A DNA stretch of 64,000 bases from Ampullaceana balthica (Eukaryota; Mollusca; Gastropoda; Lymnaeidae): NCBI GenBank assembly GCA_944989445.1, contig CALYLW010000330.1, forward strand, positions 21,001 through 85,000, given 5' to 3'. The notes below the pieces were generated by a model. The model was not told where the DNA came from, did not search any database, and was given only the letters and a program-made list of their open reading frames with translations. Below, one piece after another: positions 10,931 through 23,310 of this stretch (position 1 is the first letter of the stretch; each line of letters begins with the position of its first letter). The translations under genes and the position numbers were made by a program.

Positions 10931-11451
10931 TATCATATTAATAATACTATTTAACACTACTACTAACTTAAAATGAAGACATTGTGTTCAAGCAGTCTTT
11001 GCTGTTTTAGTTTAAAGTAAAAAAATAATTTCAAAAATATATATATATTAAAGAATTTAAAATATTTTTTTTTAATGAAAGAAGCCTGGAGGGAGAGAAA
11101 AGGGACATTTGAAGGGAGATAAACGAAAACATTTTTTTAGCTTTTTTATAGTAATTATAATATTCAAGATGAATTATTTATAATAATTGGTTATTAAAAA
11201 TGAGGAATAAATTATCAACTTCAATCTAAGATAATCCTTGCTCAGCCATATCAACGCCAATTGCCAATATATTTGAATGTGCTATAATACTATTATCAAC
11301 AATCAAAGGTTTCTTTAAAAGATAAATGTAGCTTATATGCACAGTAATGTCATATCTCTGCATTACCGTCACATATGTATAAAAAAACAGAACAATAAAA
11401 AGGAAAAAAGTACAAAAAAATGTTATATGGCATAAATTTGTAACTATAGAT

Positions 11452-11550
11452 CTATATGTTACAAATTTTATGTAAAGCGCTGTGAGCCCAATTAAATTTG
11501 TTGGGATTCTGCGCTATATAAAGTATCATATTATTATTATTATTCATTAG
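11452..11550 (+). mobile_element. LINE/SINE 3' tail with conserved stem-loop and (ATT)n tail
   Basis: TGTAAAGCGCTGTGAGCCCA ... TTGGGATTCTGCGCTATATA is followed by (TTA)n. AGCGC pairs with GCGCT and CCCAA with TTGGG around a short loop. This resembles the 3' hairpin plus short-repeat tail used by L2/CR1-like LINEs and the SINEs they mobilise in many aquatic animals. No 5' body is visible, so it is a 5'-truncated insertion. Confidence 0.65.
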
Positions 11551-11639
11551 CATGTTAAATGAAGTTTGTTGTTTTAAACTATGATTGATGTTCGCTTCAA
11601 AGTACGTCAAATAAATATATAAAAACATGAACAACGAAA

Positions 11640-12216
11640 TACATTTGTTTGTCTATTATTGAGCCCGACGGGCGGAACCCGCCAGGGTATTTATTAGTAT
11701 TACCCGAGAGGGTTCAAAAAGAGGGTGCCCCGGTCAATACAGCCGGATAAACTGCAGCAGCGGGATGCCCCCCCCCCACACACACACACACGCAAAATAT
11801 TAAATATAACAGTTGATTACTGAACAATATTCTTCAATAAAATGAAATGAAACTTCCCGTCGCCTAAAGGTGCAGGGGAGGAACATATAAAATAAGGAAA
11901 CTTTCCTGTCGGACCTTTTACTCATTTATTTACTTTATAATTACATAAATGTGTCCGAGATTAGATGAATGGGCTGGGATCATCCTTATCTTCCACCCAT
12001 GGTTTACATTTCTTAAAATTTTTGAGAGTTTTACGAAATAGACGTGTTAAAATCTAACCTCGTGCCTGCAACTGTATTTGGCGGAGGATCCTTGTAGAAA
12101 GCTAGCGATATTTAAAATGCCTTTCCTTTCCGCCATCAACTCTTATTTCACAAAATGTGTAGTTCTTTAAAAATAGCAGAAAATACAGTCATTAATAATA
12201 TTTTGTCCAAAATATA
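11640..12216. other. No gene seen
   Basis: Contains a small GC-rich inverted motif (CCCGACGGGCGGAACCCGCC at about 11663) and a C/CA-rich run at 11768-11793. No coding support. Confidence 0.5.
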
Positions 12217-13595
12217 GTTGTAATTAGGGGACAGCCGAATATCCGGAATGCCGGATATCCGGACCAAATATCGGGATTTTTGCCACTATCCGGATTCGGC
12301 GAATACCTATGGCAGATCCGAATAGTATCCGGATATCAATGTAGTAAAGCATTTTTGAAATTAAATTAAATTGATATTAAATAGTTTATAAACAAATATA
12401 TAAAAAGTATTAAAAAGAAAGAAAAAAAAATAACCAGAAATCAGTACATTTAACAAGAATTTTCTTCAAGACAAAGTTTAACAGCAATTTACTAACTAGT
12501 AACTATTTTATTTACTCTTGTCATTAAATTTTCTTCATTGTTATAGCTGATATATTAATTGTATGTTACAAAATAATAATTTTATGTTAAAACTAATAAT
12601 TTTAATTTAATTTGTAATTATTAGTTTATACACTATGTAGTTCAACAGGAGCCTTGGAAACTGGTACAGGCTGGGAGTTGTTTCGTTTTTAATATCTTTG
12701 TCATTGACTAGTACGTTGACAGTAGTCATTCTTTCAAAACTTTCAATTCAGTATTCAAATTTAAACATTTTACTTATATGATATAAGTTATATCATTATA
12801 ATAATTTTATATTCAGTGATGTTTTGTTTCCGTTGAACTTTAAATGGCAGTTGCAATTGTGATTTGATTTGCGAATTTAAAACTAAAAATGTTGCTTGTC
12901 TCACGTGTTATATCTTATTCAGTATTATAATAATTAAAACTCTAGTCTATTGTAAATATAATAATTATATAAAATAACTTAAGTAACAAATTAAGTTATA
13001 CATTAAATTATTAATATATAACAAAATAAACAAATTAACAAGCGTTGATTCATTCAAATCCATCAAATTTATGCAAAATAAAGTAAAAGAATCAATTTCA
13101 ATACGAGAAAAATATATTAAGTTTAAAAGTTACAAGTATAGATATTACTTTACTACATAAGATAACAAACTAAGTTTACTAATAGCATATTAAACTTAAA
13201 TTGTCTGAATAAAATAACTGTTTTATTATGGTTCTAGGTAACGACGTATTGTACATAACACTACACGCTCAGTACAAAACTGTTTGCTTGGTACACACTA
13301 CATAGTTCTTTGAACTCGTTCAAGTTCGTTCATTCAATTCATTGTAAAATGTTCATCGTTGACTTTGAGAATGTAACAACGTCGATAGCAGATACTCTTC
13401 ATTTGTAGGATAATAAATATTTTAATAAATAGTATGAAATACTTGATATAAAGTAGTGAAGTACACCCTATTAGCTCATACACTTAAATGTGGAGATATT
13501 CGGATCCGGAATCCGCATCCAGCAAATATTAGGGCCAAACTATCCGGATTCGACAAATAGTAAAAAGCCATATCCGGCGGATCCCTAGTTGTAAT
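12217..13595. mobile_element. 1.36-kb hAT-type element, 'TAGGG..CCGGATAT' family
   Basis: The element spans 12225-13587. It begins TAGGGGACAGCCGAATATCC and ends CCATATCCGGCGGATCCCTA, imperfect terminal inverted repeats. Perfect 8-base duplications GTTGTAAT flank it at 12217-12224 and 13588-13595. Both ends contain many CCGGATAT/ATCCGGAT motifs, likely transposase-binding repeats. The roughly 1.1-kb interior is extremely AT-rich with stops in every frame, so it is non-autonomous. Confidence 0.9.
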
Positions 13596-14104
13596 CAAGT
13601 ATAATTCTGGGTGAGGGCTATTTGCTGGCTACCATATTACATAATTGAACTACAAAGTTGAATCGTTGTCATCGTTAAAAAAATATATAAAAACAACAAC
13701 CGGTTGTTAGAGCCGTTAGTAATAGATCCTATTTATAAATTCCTCTTATTAAACGACAAAATCCTAAAATGTTAAAATAACACCCCGTTAGAAATATGGA
13801 AATGTTGGGGTCATGTTACGGTTAACAGCAACCCCTCTTGACTTCAGTCAATTGTCATCAGTTCACCCTTTTAATATCCACATCGTTTTCGGTGACTATG
13901 ACACTATGTTGTATTCTCCCACCTAATTACTAGGCTGTTGTTGTTTTTTTGTGTATTTTTTTTGTTTGTTTGTAAGAGAGGTAAAAGTGGTTCTATTTAT
14001 TTCGTACCGTATCGGAGTCGCGTGCCACGAGCCGGAGCCGAATCGCCCCCACTATTTATGGCACGCGTTTCTCTTTGGACACGCGAGGTAATTTTGTATG
14101 TCAC

Positions 14105-14396
14105 CTCATCGACCCGACACCCTTTAAGCAATGTCACAGCTAGGCCTACGTTACACCCTGTAACTCTTTACATGATAGCTATGTCACAGCTAGGCCTACG
14201 TTACAACCATATAAGTCTTTACAGGGTAGCTATGTCACATCTAGGCCTACATTATACCCTATAATGGCCTATAAGTATTTACAGGATAGCTATGTCACAG
14301 CTAGGCCTACATTACACCATATAAGTCTTTACATGATACTATGTCACAGCTAGGCCTACATTACACCCTATAAGTACTGTCACATTTAGGCCTACA
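14105..14396. repeat. About 50-60 bp tandem repeat, five copies
   Basis: Units contain TATGTCACAGCTAGGCCTAC, then RTTACACC, then TATAAGTCTTTACATGATAG. Unit length varies (about 46-63 bp). A related phrase AGCTATGTCAGAGGTAGGCCTAC occurs alone at 27126. Confidence 0.9.
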
Positions 14397-14692
14397 TGGC
14401 ACGCAGCAAAATGTGTATAGTTCTTGAAATTGAAGAAATTGAGGCCTAAAACTAAAAAAACTAATGAAGGTTCGGCATTCCTGGACTACGCACGCCCGTT
14501 TAGATGGCATTTGTCTCATGTGATGGGATGGTGACGGTGATCATGACCAGTCTGGCCCACTGCTAACAAGATGTCATGTAAGATCGCGCCCCGCTTTCAA
14601 ATGAAATTGTTGGCATCCTGCTATTATTGCGCAGGCGATGGCTACTTGCCGGATCTACTCGGGGCCTCGTTGTAAGCCTATCGGTACAACTG
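14397..14692. other. No gene seen
   Basis: Moderately GC-rich spacer without an open frame of interest. Confidence 0.5.
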
Positions 14693-15274
14693 ATGTGACG
14701 CAGTGGGATGATAGCTACAACGGTGTGTGACGCAGTGGGATGATAGCTACAGCGGTGTGTGACGCAGTGGGATGATAGCTATAGCGGTGGGTGACGCAGT
14801 GGGATGATAGCTACAGCGGTGTGTGACGCAATGGGATGATAGCTACAGCGGTGTGTGACGCAGTGGGATGATAGCTACAGCGGTGTGTGACGCAGTGGGA
14901 TGATAGCTACAGCGGTGTGTGACGCAGTGGGATGATAGCTACAGCGGTGTGTGACGCAGTGGGATGTTAGCTACAGCGGTGTGTGACGCAGTGGGATGAT
15001 AGCTATAGCGGTGTGTGACGCAGTGGGATGATAGCTACAACGGTGTGTGACGCAGTGGGATGATAGCTATAGCGGTGTGTGACGCAGTGGGATGATAGCT
15101 ACAGCGGTGTGTGACGCAGTGGGATGATAGCTACAGCGGTGTGTGACGCAGTGGGATGATAGCTACAACGTTGTGTGACGCAGTGGGATGATAGCTACAA
15201 CGGTGTGTGACGCAGTGGGATGATAGCTACAACGGTGTGTGACGCAGTGGGATGATAGCTACAACGGTGTGTGA
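14693..15274. repeat. 32-bp minisatellite, about 18 copies
   Basis: Unit TGTGTGACGCAGTGGGATGA + TAGCTACAGCGG, highly homogeneous. ACAACGG variants cluster at the right end and ATAGCGG variants are scattered. Confidence 0.96.
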
Positions 15275-15680
15275 CACTGTGACGTTTGAGTAACGCCAGC
15301 CAAGATACGGAGAGATACTGCGGCTATTTGGCCTGAGTATTCAAAACAAAGCCAAGTATATATTCAGCCACGCATATCGGTGTTGGTGGCCCGGATTTAA
15401 AGAAATGAATCGAGTATTTGAGCGCGTGCCATTACCTACATTGACATGAGTTAAAATGTATTAATGGGAACCTGGTCGTTTTGTTAAGCCGTTAAGCGAT
15501 ACCGTTTCACTGAGGTAGATTATTTATTGATACTGTTTTATAAATAATCCCCCCCCCCTCCCAAAAAAAAATTGTTAATAAAAATAATAATAATAATAAA
15601 GAAAATAACATGCAAATAAAATATAAAAAAATAAATGAATATATGAAATAAAATATAAATTAAAAAAATAAACACTATGC
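15275..15680. other. No gene seen
   Basis: C-run and A-run at about 15549-15571 followed by AAT-rich low-complexity DNA. Confidence 0.5.
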
Positions 15681-15900
15681 CAGTGGTGACTTTTTGGGGC
15701 CGCGTGCCCTGTATTCAAACTATAACCTAGTTTAGTTTTTTTAGAACAAACGGCCAACACTCTAAAGAAAACCGAAAATGGGGATTTGTCTTAGCTGGTT
15801 TGAAAGTAAATAAGTAATATTTTAGTTGCGTGCCGTTTGATGAGGCTATGCGTGCCGACTGTGGCACGCGTGCCATAGGTTCCCCATCACTGCCTAATGC
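15673..15900. mobile_element. hAT-type MITE, 'GGCACGCGTGCC' family
   Basis: The element spans about 15681-15892. It begins CAGTGGTGACTTTTTGGGGC and ends in CCATAGGTTCCCCATCACTG, with GGCACGCGTGCC subterminal palindromes. The flanking 8-mers CACTATGC and CCTAATGC agree at six of eight positions, consistent with an old target duplication. No coding capacity. Confidence 0.75.
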
Positions 15901-16329
15901 TATTATTTACTATTAAAAAATGAATAACTTTTTCCCACTATACTTTCATCTTTGAAATGCCCCCATCGCGCCCCCCCCCCACACACGCTCCAAATCCTCA
16001 ACTAACCAATCAATTGAATCGATCGTTAACTGCTGTTGTGTCTTACAAAGTTTTAGTACACAAAAGTCGGCAGCAAATCGGCGCCCGTTATTGGTCGCGT
16101 TTAAACAAGGGCATACCGCATGCTTTTGTTTATAACTGAAATCTAAGTAGTGAGTCTTTATATGATTTTTATGTCATTCTAATAAAGATATTTGAAGAAT
16201 TTAAAGCTTTTGAAAAATGTTCAGTGGGCAAGGCAATAAAATGTAATTGAATTTGAGGCAAAAGGAGAGAACTCTGGGTGGTATGATAATTAGTAAAGGG
16301 AACTAAGTGGACAATGGTAGCGATGAGAG

Positions 16330-16905
16330 TGCACGCGTTCATTATACATAAACAAACGGTCTCCGTGCCAGGGAGATGAGATTATTTTTGTGTGTGTGCG
16401 ATGTGTCGACAAGCCTGGACCGTGTGTTGTCGCCGTGTTTAAAGGCCGGGCCGTGCTGACGTAATATTATCTCTCTGGGGTACTTGAGAGCCGTGTGTCG
16501 AGGTGGTGGTGTGTGTGTGGTGGTGTGTGTGTGTGCAGTAGCTGGTCAGACTTGTACCGTGATGGTGGTTGCGTGTGTGTACCGGGAGCACGGGCCAGAG
16601 CTGTGATTCCCGCTGAGTGTAAACCATGGGGTTAGCCGAGCCTAGTGAGAGAGAGGATGGAGGCGCCCTGTGTTTGTTGTGACCCGGCCAGAGAGGTTAG
16701 TCTGCTAGTAGTGGCGGTAGTAGCGTCCTCCGCTTTTTTTTTATTACTTTGGTTAGGAGACCGGGGGGACTCATTAGAGAGCTGGTTTTCATTGGGCAAC
16801 GGAAAGGAAAAGTGTGTGTGTGTGGGGGGGGGGAGGGCTGAAAGAGGAGGGGTAATTTTTCTAAGTCAATTGTGTATTGTTGAAACGTGTCGAAAATCGA
16901 CTTAA
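16330..16905. other. GC- and CpG-richer island, possible promoter or 5' exon, unproven
   Basis: Against the AT-rich background this stretch is notably GC-rich and free of tandem repeats, apart from GT-rich tracts at 16500-16535. Open frames of 62 (-) and 86 codons (+, 16645-16905) cross it. The + frame starts MEAPCVCCDPARE near an AGAGAG|GTTAGT donor-like site at about 16698. I do not recognise a domain. It could be a regulatory island or an untranslated first exon of the mastermind gene, but the sequence alone does not show this. Confidence 0.3.
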
Positions 16906-17369
16906 CATGCTAAAAAGTCTATGTGTTATTAATAGATAATAATTCTATAGGTCCACGTATAACTATTAGTTAATTGGTTGTATAATTACAGTATAATATG
17001 AGTATATCAGTTTTAGTCTATTACGACATTTACGTGGTTTAATTGGAAAGTAAATGTAAGATTTTATGGAAAATATTTTTTTTCGTCCACACGCAGGGGA
17101 GTTAATTATTTCAACACACGATCAAGACATGCCTAAACTTTTCCGACTTCCTAGTTTTTTGTATATTCCCAGTGATAACCGCCCTCTAAATTTTATTTAA
17201 TGTTTTATATCTATTGCCACTGTTACGACAGCCTACAAAAGTAAATTTAAAATACAAGGTTCAATGATAATATTAATAATAACAGCTTTTAAATGAATTA
17301 ATTTTGCACGTCACCATTGTTTGCAGTTAACAAGTGGTGTTCTTATCTTATCTATACAGACGCTCCTTC

Positions 17370-17627
17370 TATGCAGAAGGTAGTTACGTCCACAGACCAT
17401 GACAGATGATCTGTTGGCAAGTGATGCAGCATTCACAGGCCACGGCTTTGTGGGTTCCACGCATTACCCAGCCGCCTAACTACATGTAGTGTTAGGTACC
17501 CATTCGGAGCGGGGTGACTCGGGGACGCCCTAGGCCCCGGGAACAAACCCTTGCCTTCACACGGATTCGAACCCGTGACCATCGGTACGACAGTCCAGTG
17601 CGCTGCCACTCGACCACCGGTGTTGGC
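17370..17627 (-). mobile_element. tRNA-derived SINE
   Basis: On the minus strand an A-box-like segment (TGGTCGAGTGGCAGCGC, complement of 17600-17616) is followed by the B box GGTTCGAATCC (complement of 17563-17573), the internal RNA polymerase III promoter of tRNA genes. The downstream body contains GGGGCGTCCC-like, GAGTCACCCC and GGCTGGGTAATGCG segments. It does not close into a full tRNA cloverleaf, so it is a SINE head rather than a tRNA gene. A related truncated copy is at 44160-44350. Confidence 0.75.
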
Positions 17628-17997
17628 TTATATAATTTTGAACTGTGTTCCATCTCTGAAGTCTAAATATAATGGCTCGAGTGTTAATGTGAAATTAATC
17701 TTATCCCTTAGTATAGAAACACCACAGACTGACGACATCATCACACCTTATTAGTGAGGGATTGTAACGTACCCTCGAACCATATTTCACTTGAATATTA
17801 ACTGGGCATTAATTTTAAATTGTTTATTAAATTTGAGTTTATCGCTGTTTATCGGGCCTATGGCTGGTGTTAACTTCATTGCTTGCATTCAAGCTGATTA
17901 CAATCTTTAAATGTAAGTATTGCTTGAAACAAGGCCCATCAATAATGGAAGGTTCTACTGTTGCAGTAATTTGTCATCGTGTCAAATGTCAATAATC

Positions 17998-18624
17998 AAT
18001 GGTTCTACAGTTATAGTCGATTGTCACCTGTCTATGAATGGTTCTACAATTGTAGTAGGTCGTCACCTGTCTATGAATGGTTGGTTCTACAGTTGTAGTC
18101 GATTGTCACCTGTCTATGAATGGTTCTACAGTCTACAGTTGTGGTAGGTCGTCACCTGTCTATGAATGTTTCTACAGTTGTGTTAGGTCGTCACCTGTCT
18201 ATGAATGGTTCTACAGTTGTGGTAGGTCGTCACCTGTCTATGAATGATTCTACAGTTGTGGTATGTCGTCACCTGTCTATGAATGGTTCTACAGTTGTGG
18301 TAGGTCGTCACCTGTCTATGAATGATTCTACAGTTGTGGTAGGTCGTCACCTGTCTATGAATGGTTCTACAGTTGTGGTAGGTCGTCACCTGTCTATGAA
18401 TGGTTCTACAGTTGTGGTAGGTCGTCACCTGTCTATGAATGGTTATACAGTTGTAGTAGGTTGTCACATGTCTATGAATGGTTCTACAGTTGTAGTAGGT
18501 CGTCACAAGTCTATGAATGTTTCTACAGTTGTAGTAGGTCGTTACCTGGCTATGAATGGTTCTACAGTTGTAGTAGGTCGTCACCTGGCTATGAATGGTT
18601 CTACAGTTGTGGTAGGTCGTCGAC
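17998..18624. repeat. 39-bp minisatellite, about 16 copies
   Basis: Unit GGTTCTACAGTTGTGGTAGG + TCGTCACCTGTCTATGAAT. Because 39 is divisible by three and the unit has stop-free frames on both strands, it produces open frames of 195 codons (+, unit peptide STVVVGRHLSMNG) and 133 codons (-). These are repeat artefacts with no start context or flanking exon signal. Confidence 0.95.
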
Positions 18625-18754
18625 CTGTCAATAATAAAGAGCTCTGCGGCGGTAGTCGTGCGTGGGCATTTATTTTAATGTCTGTCGTAGAATTCTGGAC
18701 GGACTAGTTCGCCCTGGTTACCTCTCTTCTTTATGCTCATTGAAACTTAGAAAC

Positions 18755-18856
18755 AAATTTTATCAACGCTGTCTGTGGGAAACAGTCATTACGTTTAAAC
18801 GCTGTCTGTGGGCAACAGTCATTAAGTTTTAACGCAGTCTATGGGAAGCAGTCATT
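18755..18856. repeat. Three-copy 33-bp tandem repeat
   Basis: Units contain AACGCTGTCTGTGGGAAACA then GTCATTA. The three copies are diverged. Confidence 0.8.
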
Positions 18857-21800
18857 ACTATTTATTGTTTCATGTAAACAAAACAAAAAATTAAAAAATG
18901 AAAAGTTATACAACATCCATTTTTACTTTTCAAAATGCTAGATCCCACAAACATCAAATATTATACACACCATCCAAAAACTGACACACTGCGTAATAAC
19001 CGACACTCCATTGTTGACAACATCCAGTATCTGACACACCATCCAATAGGTAAGCCAATACCTTGTGACAGACACACCGTCGAATGACTGGCAACCCATC
19101 CGAAATAAATATAACGCTGACATGCTTCCGTGTCCTATTCAGAAGAGAAAATTGCCTCGTCATGAAAAGTAGCCCTGTAGTGTCTGTAGTATTTGTATTT
19201 GTTTCCCATCAGAGGTCATCTCAGCAGGGAACCTGTTTCGTCCGTCGTAAACTTGCCATCACCAATGTTCAGACTCCTGGCCAACTCATTCCAAAACACA
19301 CAGTAACATAAATAATATTAGCTCCACCAGGCTTAGTATTTGAAGACCACAAGGGGAAAAACGGCTGTGACATTTTTGAAATTGTTTAGTTAGCCCCTGT
19401 ATCTGATAGAGGATCATAAATAGAATGTTCTGAATGAGGTTTTATGAAAAAATTATGTCTATAACCCTATTAAATACTAATAAAAAGTCAAATCTATTGA
19501 ATTAATTTATAAGAAATGTGTAAATTTTGAACTTTAAAACTTGAATATCTCAAAACTACAAAAATGTGACATTGCCGTTTCTTCCCTTGAGCTCTGTATA
19601 TCTTTTCTGAATATGGATTTTGTAAACATAGGTCCGACCGCCCGCTTGTTGTAATTAAAATTGCTGACCATGCGCGAAGACGGATAAAGATTCAAGACTC
19701 TTAGCATGCACCATGCTGTGGCCATTGGAAGTCGATCTCTCCACTAACTTTGTGAAGTCGCGCCGCTTGATTGCTCTCGTCATTGGCGTGACATCGTGAC
19801 ATTATCGTTGTCAAATCCCACGGCCGAGGTAAACTCTCCGATCGACACCCATCCCGAGATGGGGGAAACGCCCACCTGTATTTCTGTGCACTGGTCCGCG
19901 TCACTGCTCTGTGTGTAGGCGTCACAAAGTCACACCACTTGTGCCGGAGCCCGTGGATTTCGACGCCTTCTGGAATCCATCCGTCCATCCACAAGTTGTA
20001 CGTTGACTCTGATAGACATTAAACGCGTCACTCACTTTTCAATAAGCGCAATCATGTAATAGTCAAGTAGACACCTACAAATGCAGTTCAAATAGGAAGA
20101 CAAATTTTGTTTTCTTTGTTTTACCAAAGTTCACTTGGGATCACACAACCACCAATAAAAGATGTTGGTCGCCAAAATGTGGAAGCACGCCTTATTTATA
20201 TTTGGTTGGATTTGAAGATTTACTGCCCGTTGAAAGATTGAAAGAACGAAAGGTTAACAGGCGTCAAACTTCTCAGTACAGGAGACGGATTTCGCCTGAT
20301 GTCCACTAACTTTATCCACATAGTAATACTGTTTTTAATTGAAAATAGCTGACACCAGATGAATCATGTCGAATCGTGTGTTGCATCGGCCAAACACATC
20401 AATTAGTTATAAAGGCTGTGTCCAAACCTCCCCCCCCTCCCCCGCTCAAATAAGAGTGCATTTGGATCCTTCAGCATTACGTGAATGCAACAACGCATAC
20501 ATGCTTAAATGTGCTATAAAATTGTTAACGGTATTAATTAGGAACAATGCGAAAGTTACTTTTCAACTTGATTGGCGTTTGCTTGCATAGATAGATAAAT
20601 AATGTCTATGTTTCCTCTAAGGTGCTTTTGGTCCGTGTGCTAAGTAAAAAAAGAAGAAAAAACTCGTGTGCACAATTAGCACGGCATCCATTTTTGTGTG
20701 TGCAATAGTTTACAAAATTTGCTGCGCGGTATCTCTAAACTGCTGCGCGGCGTCGTTCAGATACTAATGGCTTCCGCTCGCAGTCCCAGGTTGTGAAATC
20801 GTTATTTGAGATATCTCTGTATAGATTGTGTGGGCTTCGTTGTGTCCGGTGCAACGCCCCTAAGACTGAGAAGGTTTGATTCCACAAGGATGGAGCAATA
20901 ATTAAAGTTTTAGAAAGATTTTAGACATATTTTTGTTTCAGAAAGATTTTTCCTAAATAAGTATTATTAAGTAATATTGAATTCAATAAACATTTTCACG
21001 TCATTCTTATTAAATTAAATGAAACATTTTGCTTCAACTTGAACTGAAATGAGTGGCTATCAAAGGGACATAAGCACATAAACTAAAGGGAGAGAAGAAA
21101 AATAATATTTTCAACCTTCGTCAAACTATTAATTATGATGCTTGATTTTTAAATTATAAACTAAATATTAATTATAGCTTTCAATTTCTCACGTTTAATT
21201 TGAGAATATCACTGTTCTCTCACGCGAATTCATATGTATTTAAATGTGTAGTAGTATTCGCGAGAGAACTTGCCGTGCGTAACTTTTACGCTCGTTTAAC
21301 TAGGTTATTTGCTTTGATCGCACGTTAGTCACTCCGGCTCGAAATGTCAAATACAACTGACATAAACAAATAGCATATCATTGGAAAGAGCTTGCTTTCA
21401 GCTTTCCATTGACATCAAAATCATTCTTCTATCTTTTATAGTAAAAAAGTTATGAATTTTTTTGGTGAATTATTTTTCCTCCTTATTTGTCTTTGTAATT
21501 AATTCTAAAAACTGTGATCGAATATTAGCTCTTCCCACACTATTGTGTTCATAACTTAGTAATTAATGAAGATAGAGCCATGCAATTTGGGGGGATACAT
21601 TAATAACACATACTTAAACAAAAAACAACACAGCATTTGTGAATTAATTAAATATATTTTTATAAAACATAACCATATAAGGAAAGGGGGGTCAATAGCG
21701 ACAAATGTCAACAAATTCAGTTTTACTACAAAATAGCATAACTTTTAAACCAACAATGCCATAGCTGTAAAATTTTCAGTACAAACAGATAATGCCCAAC

Positions 21801-22150
21801 TGAAATTAATGCAAATAAAAGAATACATTAAATGCAGATGATATCATTTTTGCACATTTTATTAAAAAAAACATAGATACTCTCTCATACTCATATCACG
21901 TGTGTTGTATACAGATTCTTTCATAAAAATAAAAATTATGAAAATACTATCTACAATGCTTCTCTTACAGATTTCGTTTATTAACACTTGCTATCTGGAT
22001 TATGCTTGGCCTTGGCAGATCGTTAATTCCAATGCTATAACTATAGGCCGACTATAAGGCTTATTAAGTAGTTGCTGAGAATCCCCACACAACACAATGA
22101 GAAATGCTAGCGGGACGGCTCTACCATCTTACTTTCTATACGTTACTCTC
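18857..22150. other. 3.3-kb stretch without a supported gene
   Basis: Mostly AT-rich non-repetitive sequence. A GC-richer patch at about 19700-20000 has a 97-codon minus-strand frame with no recognisable domain. A short imperfect palindrome (GTTCTCTCACGCGAAT and ATTCGCGAGAGAAC) lies at 21214-21269. I see no tandem arrays or element ends. Confidence 0.5.
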
Positions 22151-22154
22151 TTGT

Positions 22155-22250
22155 GTTACGTCCTGTCAGGCTAACTAATACCCTGTTTATATGTTATACA
22201 TTTACTAATTTAAAAGCCTGGTTGCAGTCTCACCCCCATGCCCATTATTT
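22155..22250 (+). repeat. Fragment related to the 56.2-kb possible Penelope-like end
   Basis: TTACGTCCTGTCAGGCTAAC, then TACCCTGT, then AAGCCTGGTTGCAG match 56248-56325 in the same order with substitutions. Only this about 95-base block is shared, so it is a remnant or a short dispersed repeat. Confidence 0.6.
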
Positions 22251-23089
22251 TACTCTATATACATTGGCTGATGAGGTACCTAGGTAGGCACTGGTATAGT
22301 ATATCTGTTACACAGTGAACTACTGCGGCACGGATAGATGTGTATCATCTTTCGCCCATACGATCTATGTAGAGGTGTAGGGACAAGTGTGGTGCTGGAC
22401 CTAGGCACTGGTGTATCTGTATCATCATATGTCCATAAGTCTATGTAGAGGTATGTGGTAGGGTCAAGTCTAGTGCTGGACCCGGTCTCTCACAATCCAG
22501 ATTTATCCTCAAATATTTTATCGATTTTCACCGCCACATCTTCATCATCGGCCTCCCCCGACCCTCCCTCTCCCCTCACCCCAAGCCTTCCCGTCGGCCC
22601 GGCCGTTGTATGACTTCTACGGCCCGGTCAGCCGGGTGTGCTTTATTGGAAGTTGGACAATGGTCAAACGGCACTTCCTCCCTAACCTCCCCATGACCCA
22701 ACCTAGCCCACCCCTTTGTCCACGCCGAGATAAGGGATGACTGACCCTGTGTAAATACGCCATCCCCTCCCCTGTGTGTGCGCCCGCCCCGGCCGAGTGT
22801 GTTGTTTAGGCGCCCGTACCTTGCCATGCCCAGAATGTGCCATTAGGGTAGTGATAGTGTCTCCCCGCTCGTGGACGTACCTACAGTCGAATCAGCTATG
22901 AATGAATTGGGGGACCTCGTCCGTGGGAAACGTTAAACCTACCTCTACCTCCCCAACAGTGTCAAAACAGACTGACTCTTTGATTGGACTACTATCGTAA
23001 CCTGCCTGGAACCTCGCCTATATGAACGCTAATATCAGGTGTGTATTTGCTGTGGTGACGCATACGCGTATGGTTGGCCGACTTACTCA
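22251..23089. other. No gene seen; GC-rich patch
   Basis: Position 22540-22830 is C/G-rich with an 83-codon minus-strand frame lacking any recognisable domain. Short near-duplications (CACTGGTATAGTATATCTGT and relatives) occur at 22285-22465. Confidence 0.4.
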
Positions 23090-23310
23090 CTGAAACCAAT
23101 GCTGTCGTGAACATGTCCTTCTGAAACTAATTCTATCGTGTTATTCTGAAACTAATTCTATCGTGTCATTCTAAAACTAATTCCATCGACACTATCGTGT
23201 CCTTCTGAAACTAATTCTATCGTGTTATTCTGAAACCAATCCTATCGTGTCATTCTGAAACCAATTCTATCGTGTCATTCTGAAACCAATTCTATCGTGT
23301 CATTCTGACA
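23090..23310. repeat. 25-bp minisatellite, about 9 copies
   Basis: Unit TTCTGAAACTAATTCTATCG + TGTCA. First copies are degenerate, the last four nearly identical. Confidence 0.92.

Noticed and set aside
17551..17627. A functional tRNA gene
   Set aside because: A- and B-box-like sequences are present but no acceptor stem or anticodon arm pairs; homology continues into a SINE body.
18120..18707. 195-codon plus-strand frame as a secreted repeat protein
   Set aside because: Produced by a 39-bp minisatellite open on both strands; no signal peptide or splice signals.
19701..19994. 97-codon minus-strand frame as an exon
   Set aside because: No recognisable domain and no clear splice sites; composition alone is not enough.
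21214..21269. Operator-like palindrome
   Set aside because: The imperfect 14-16 base arms occur alone in AT-rich DNA without a neighbouring gene.
22267..22300. Hammerhead ribozyme at a CTGATGAGG site
   Set aside because: The CTGATGA box is there but no GAAA box follows at a suitable distance.
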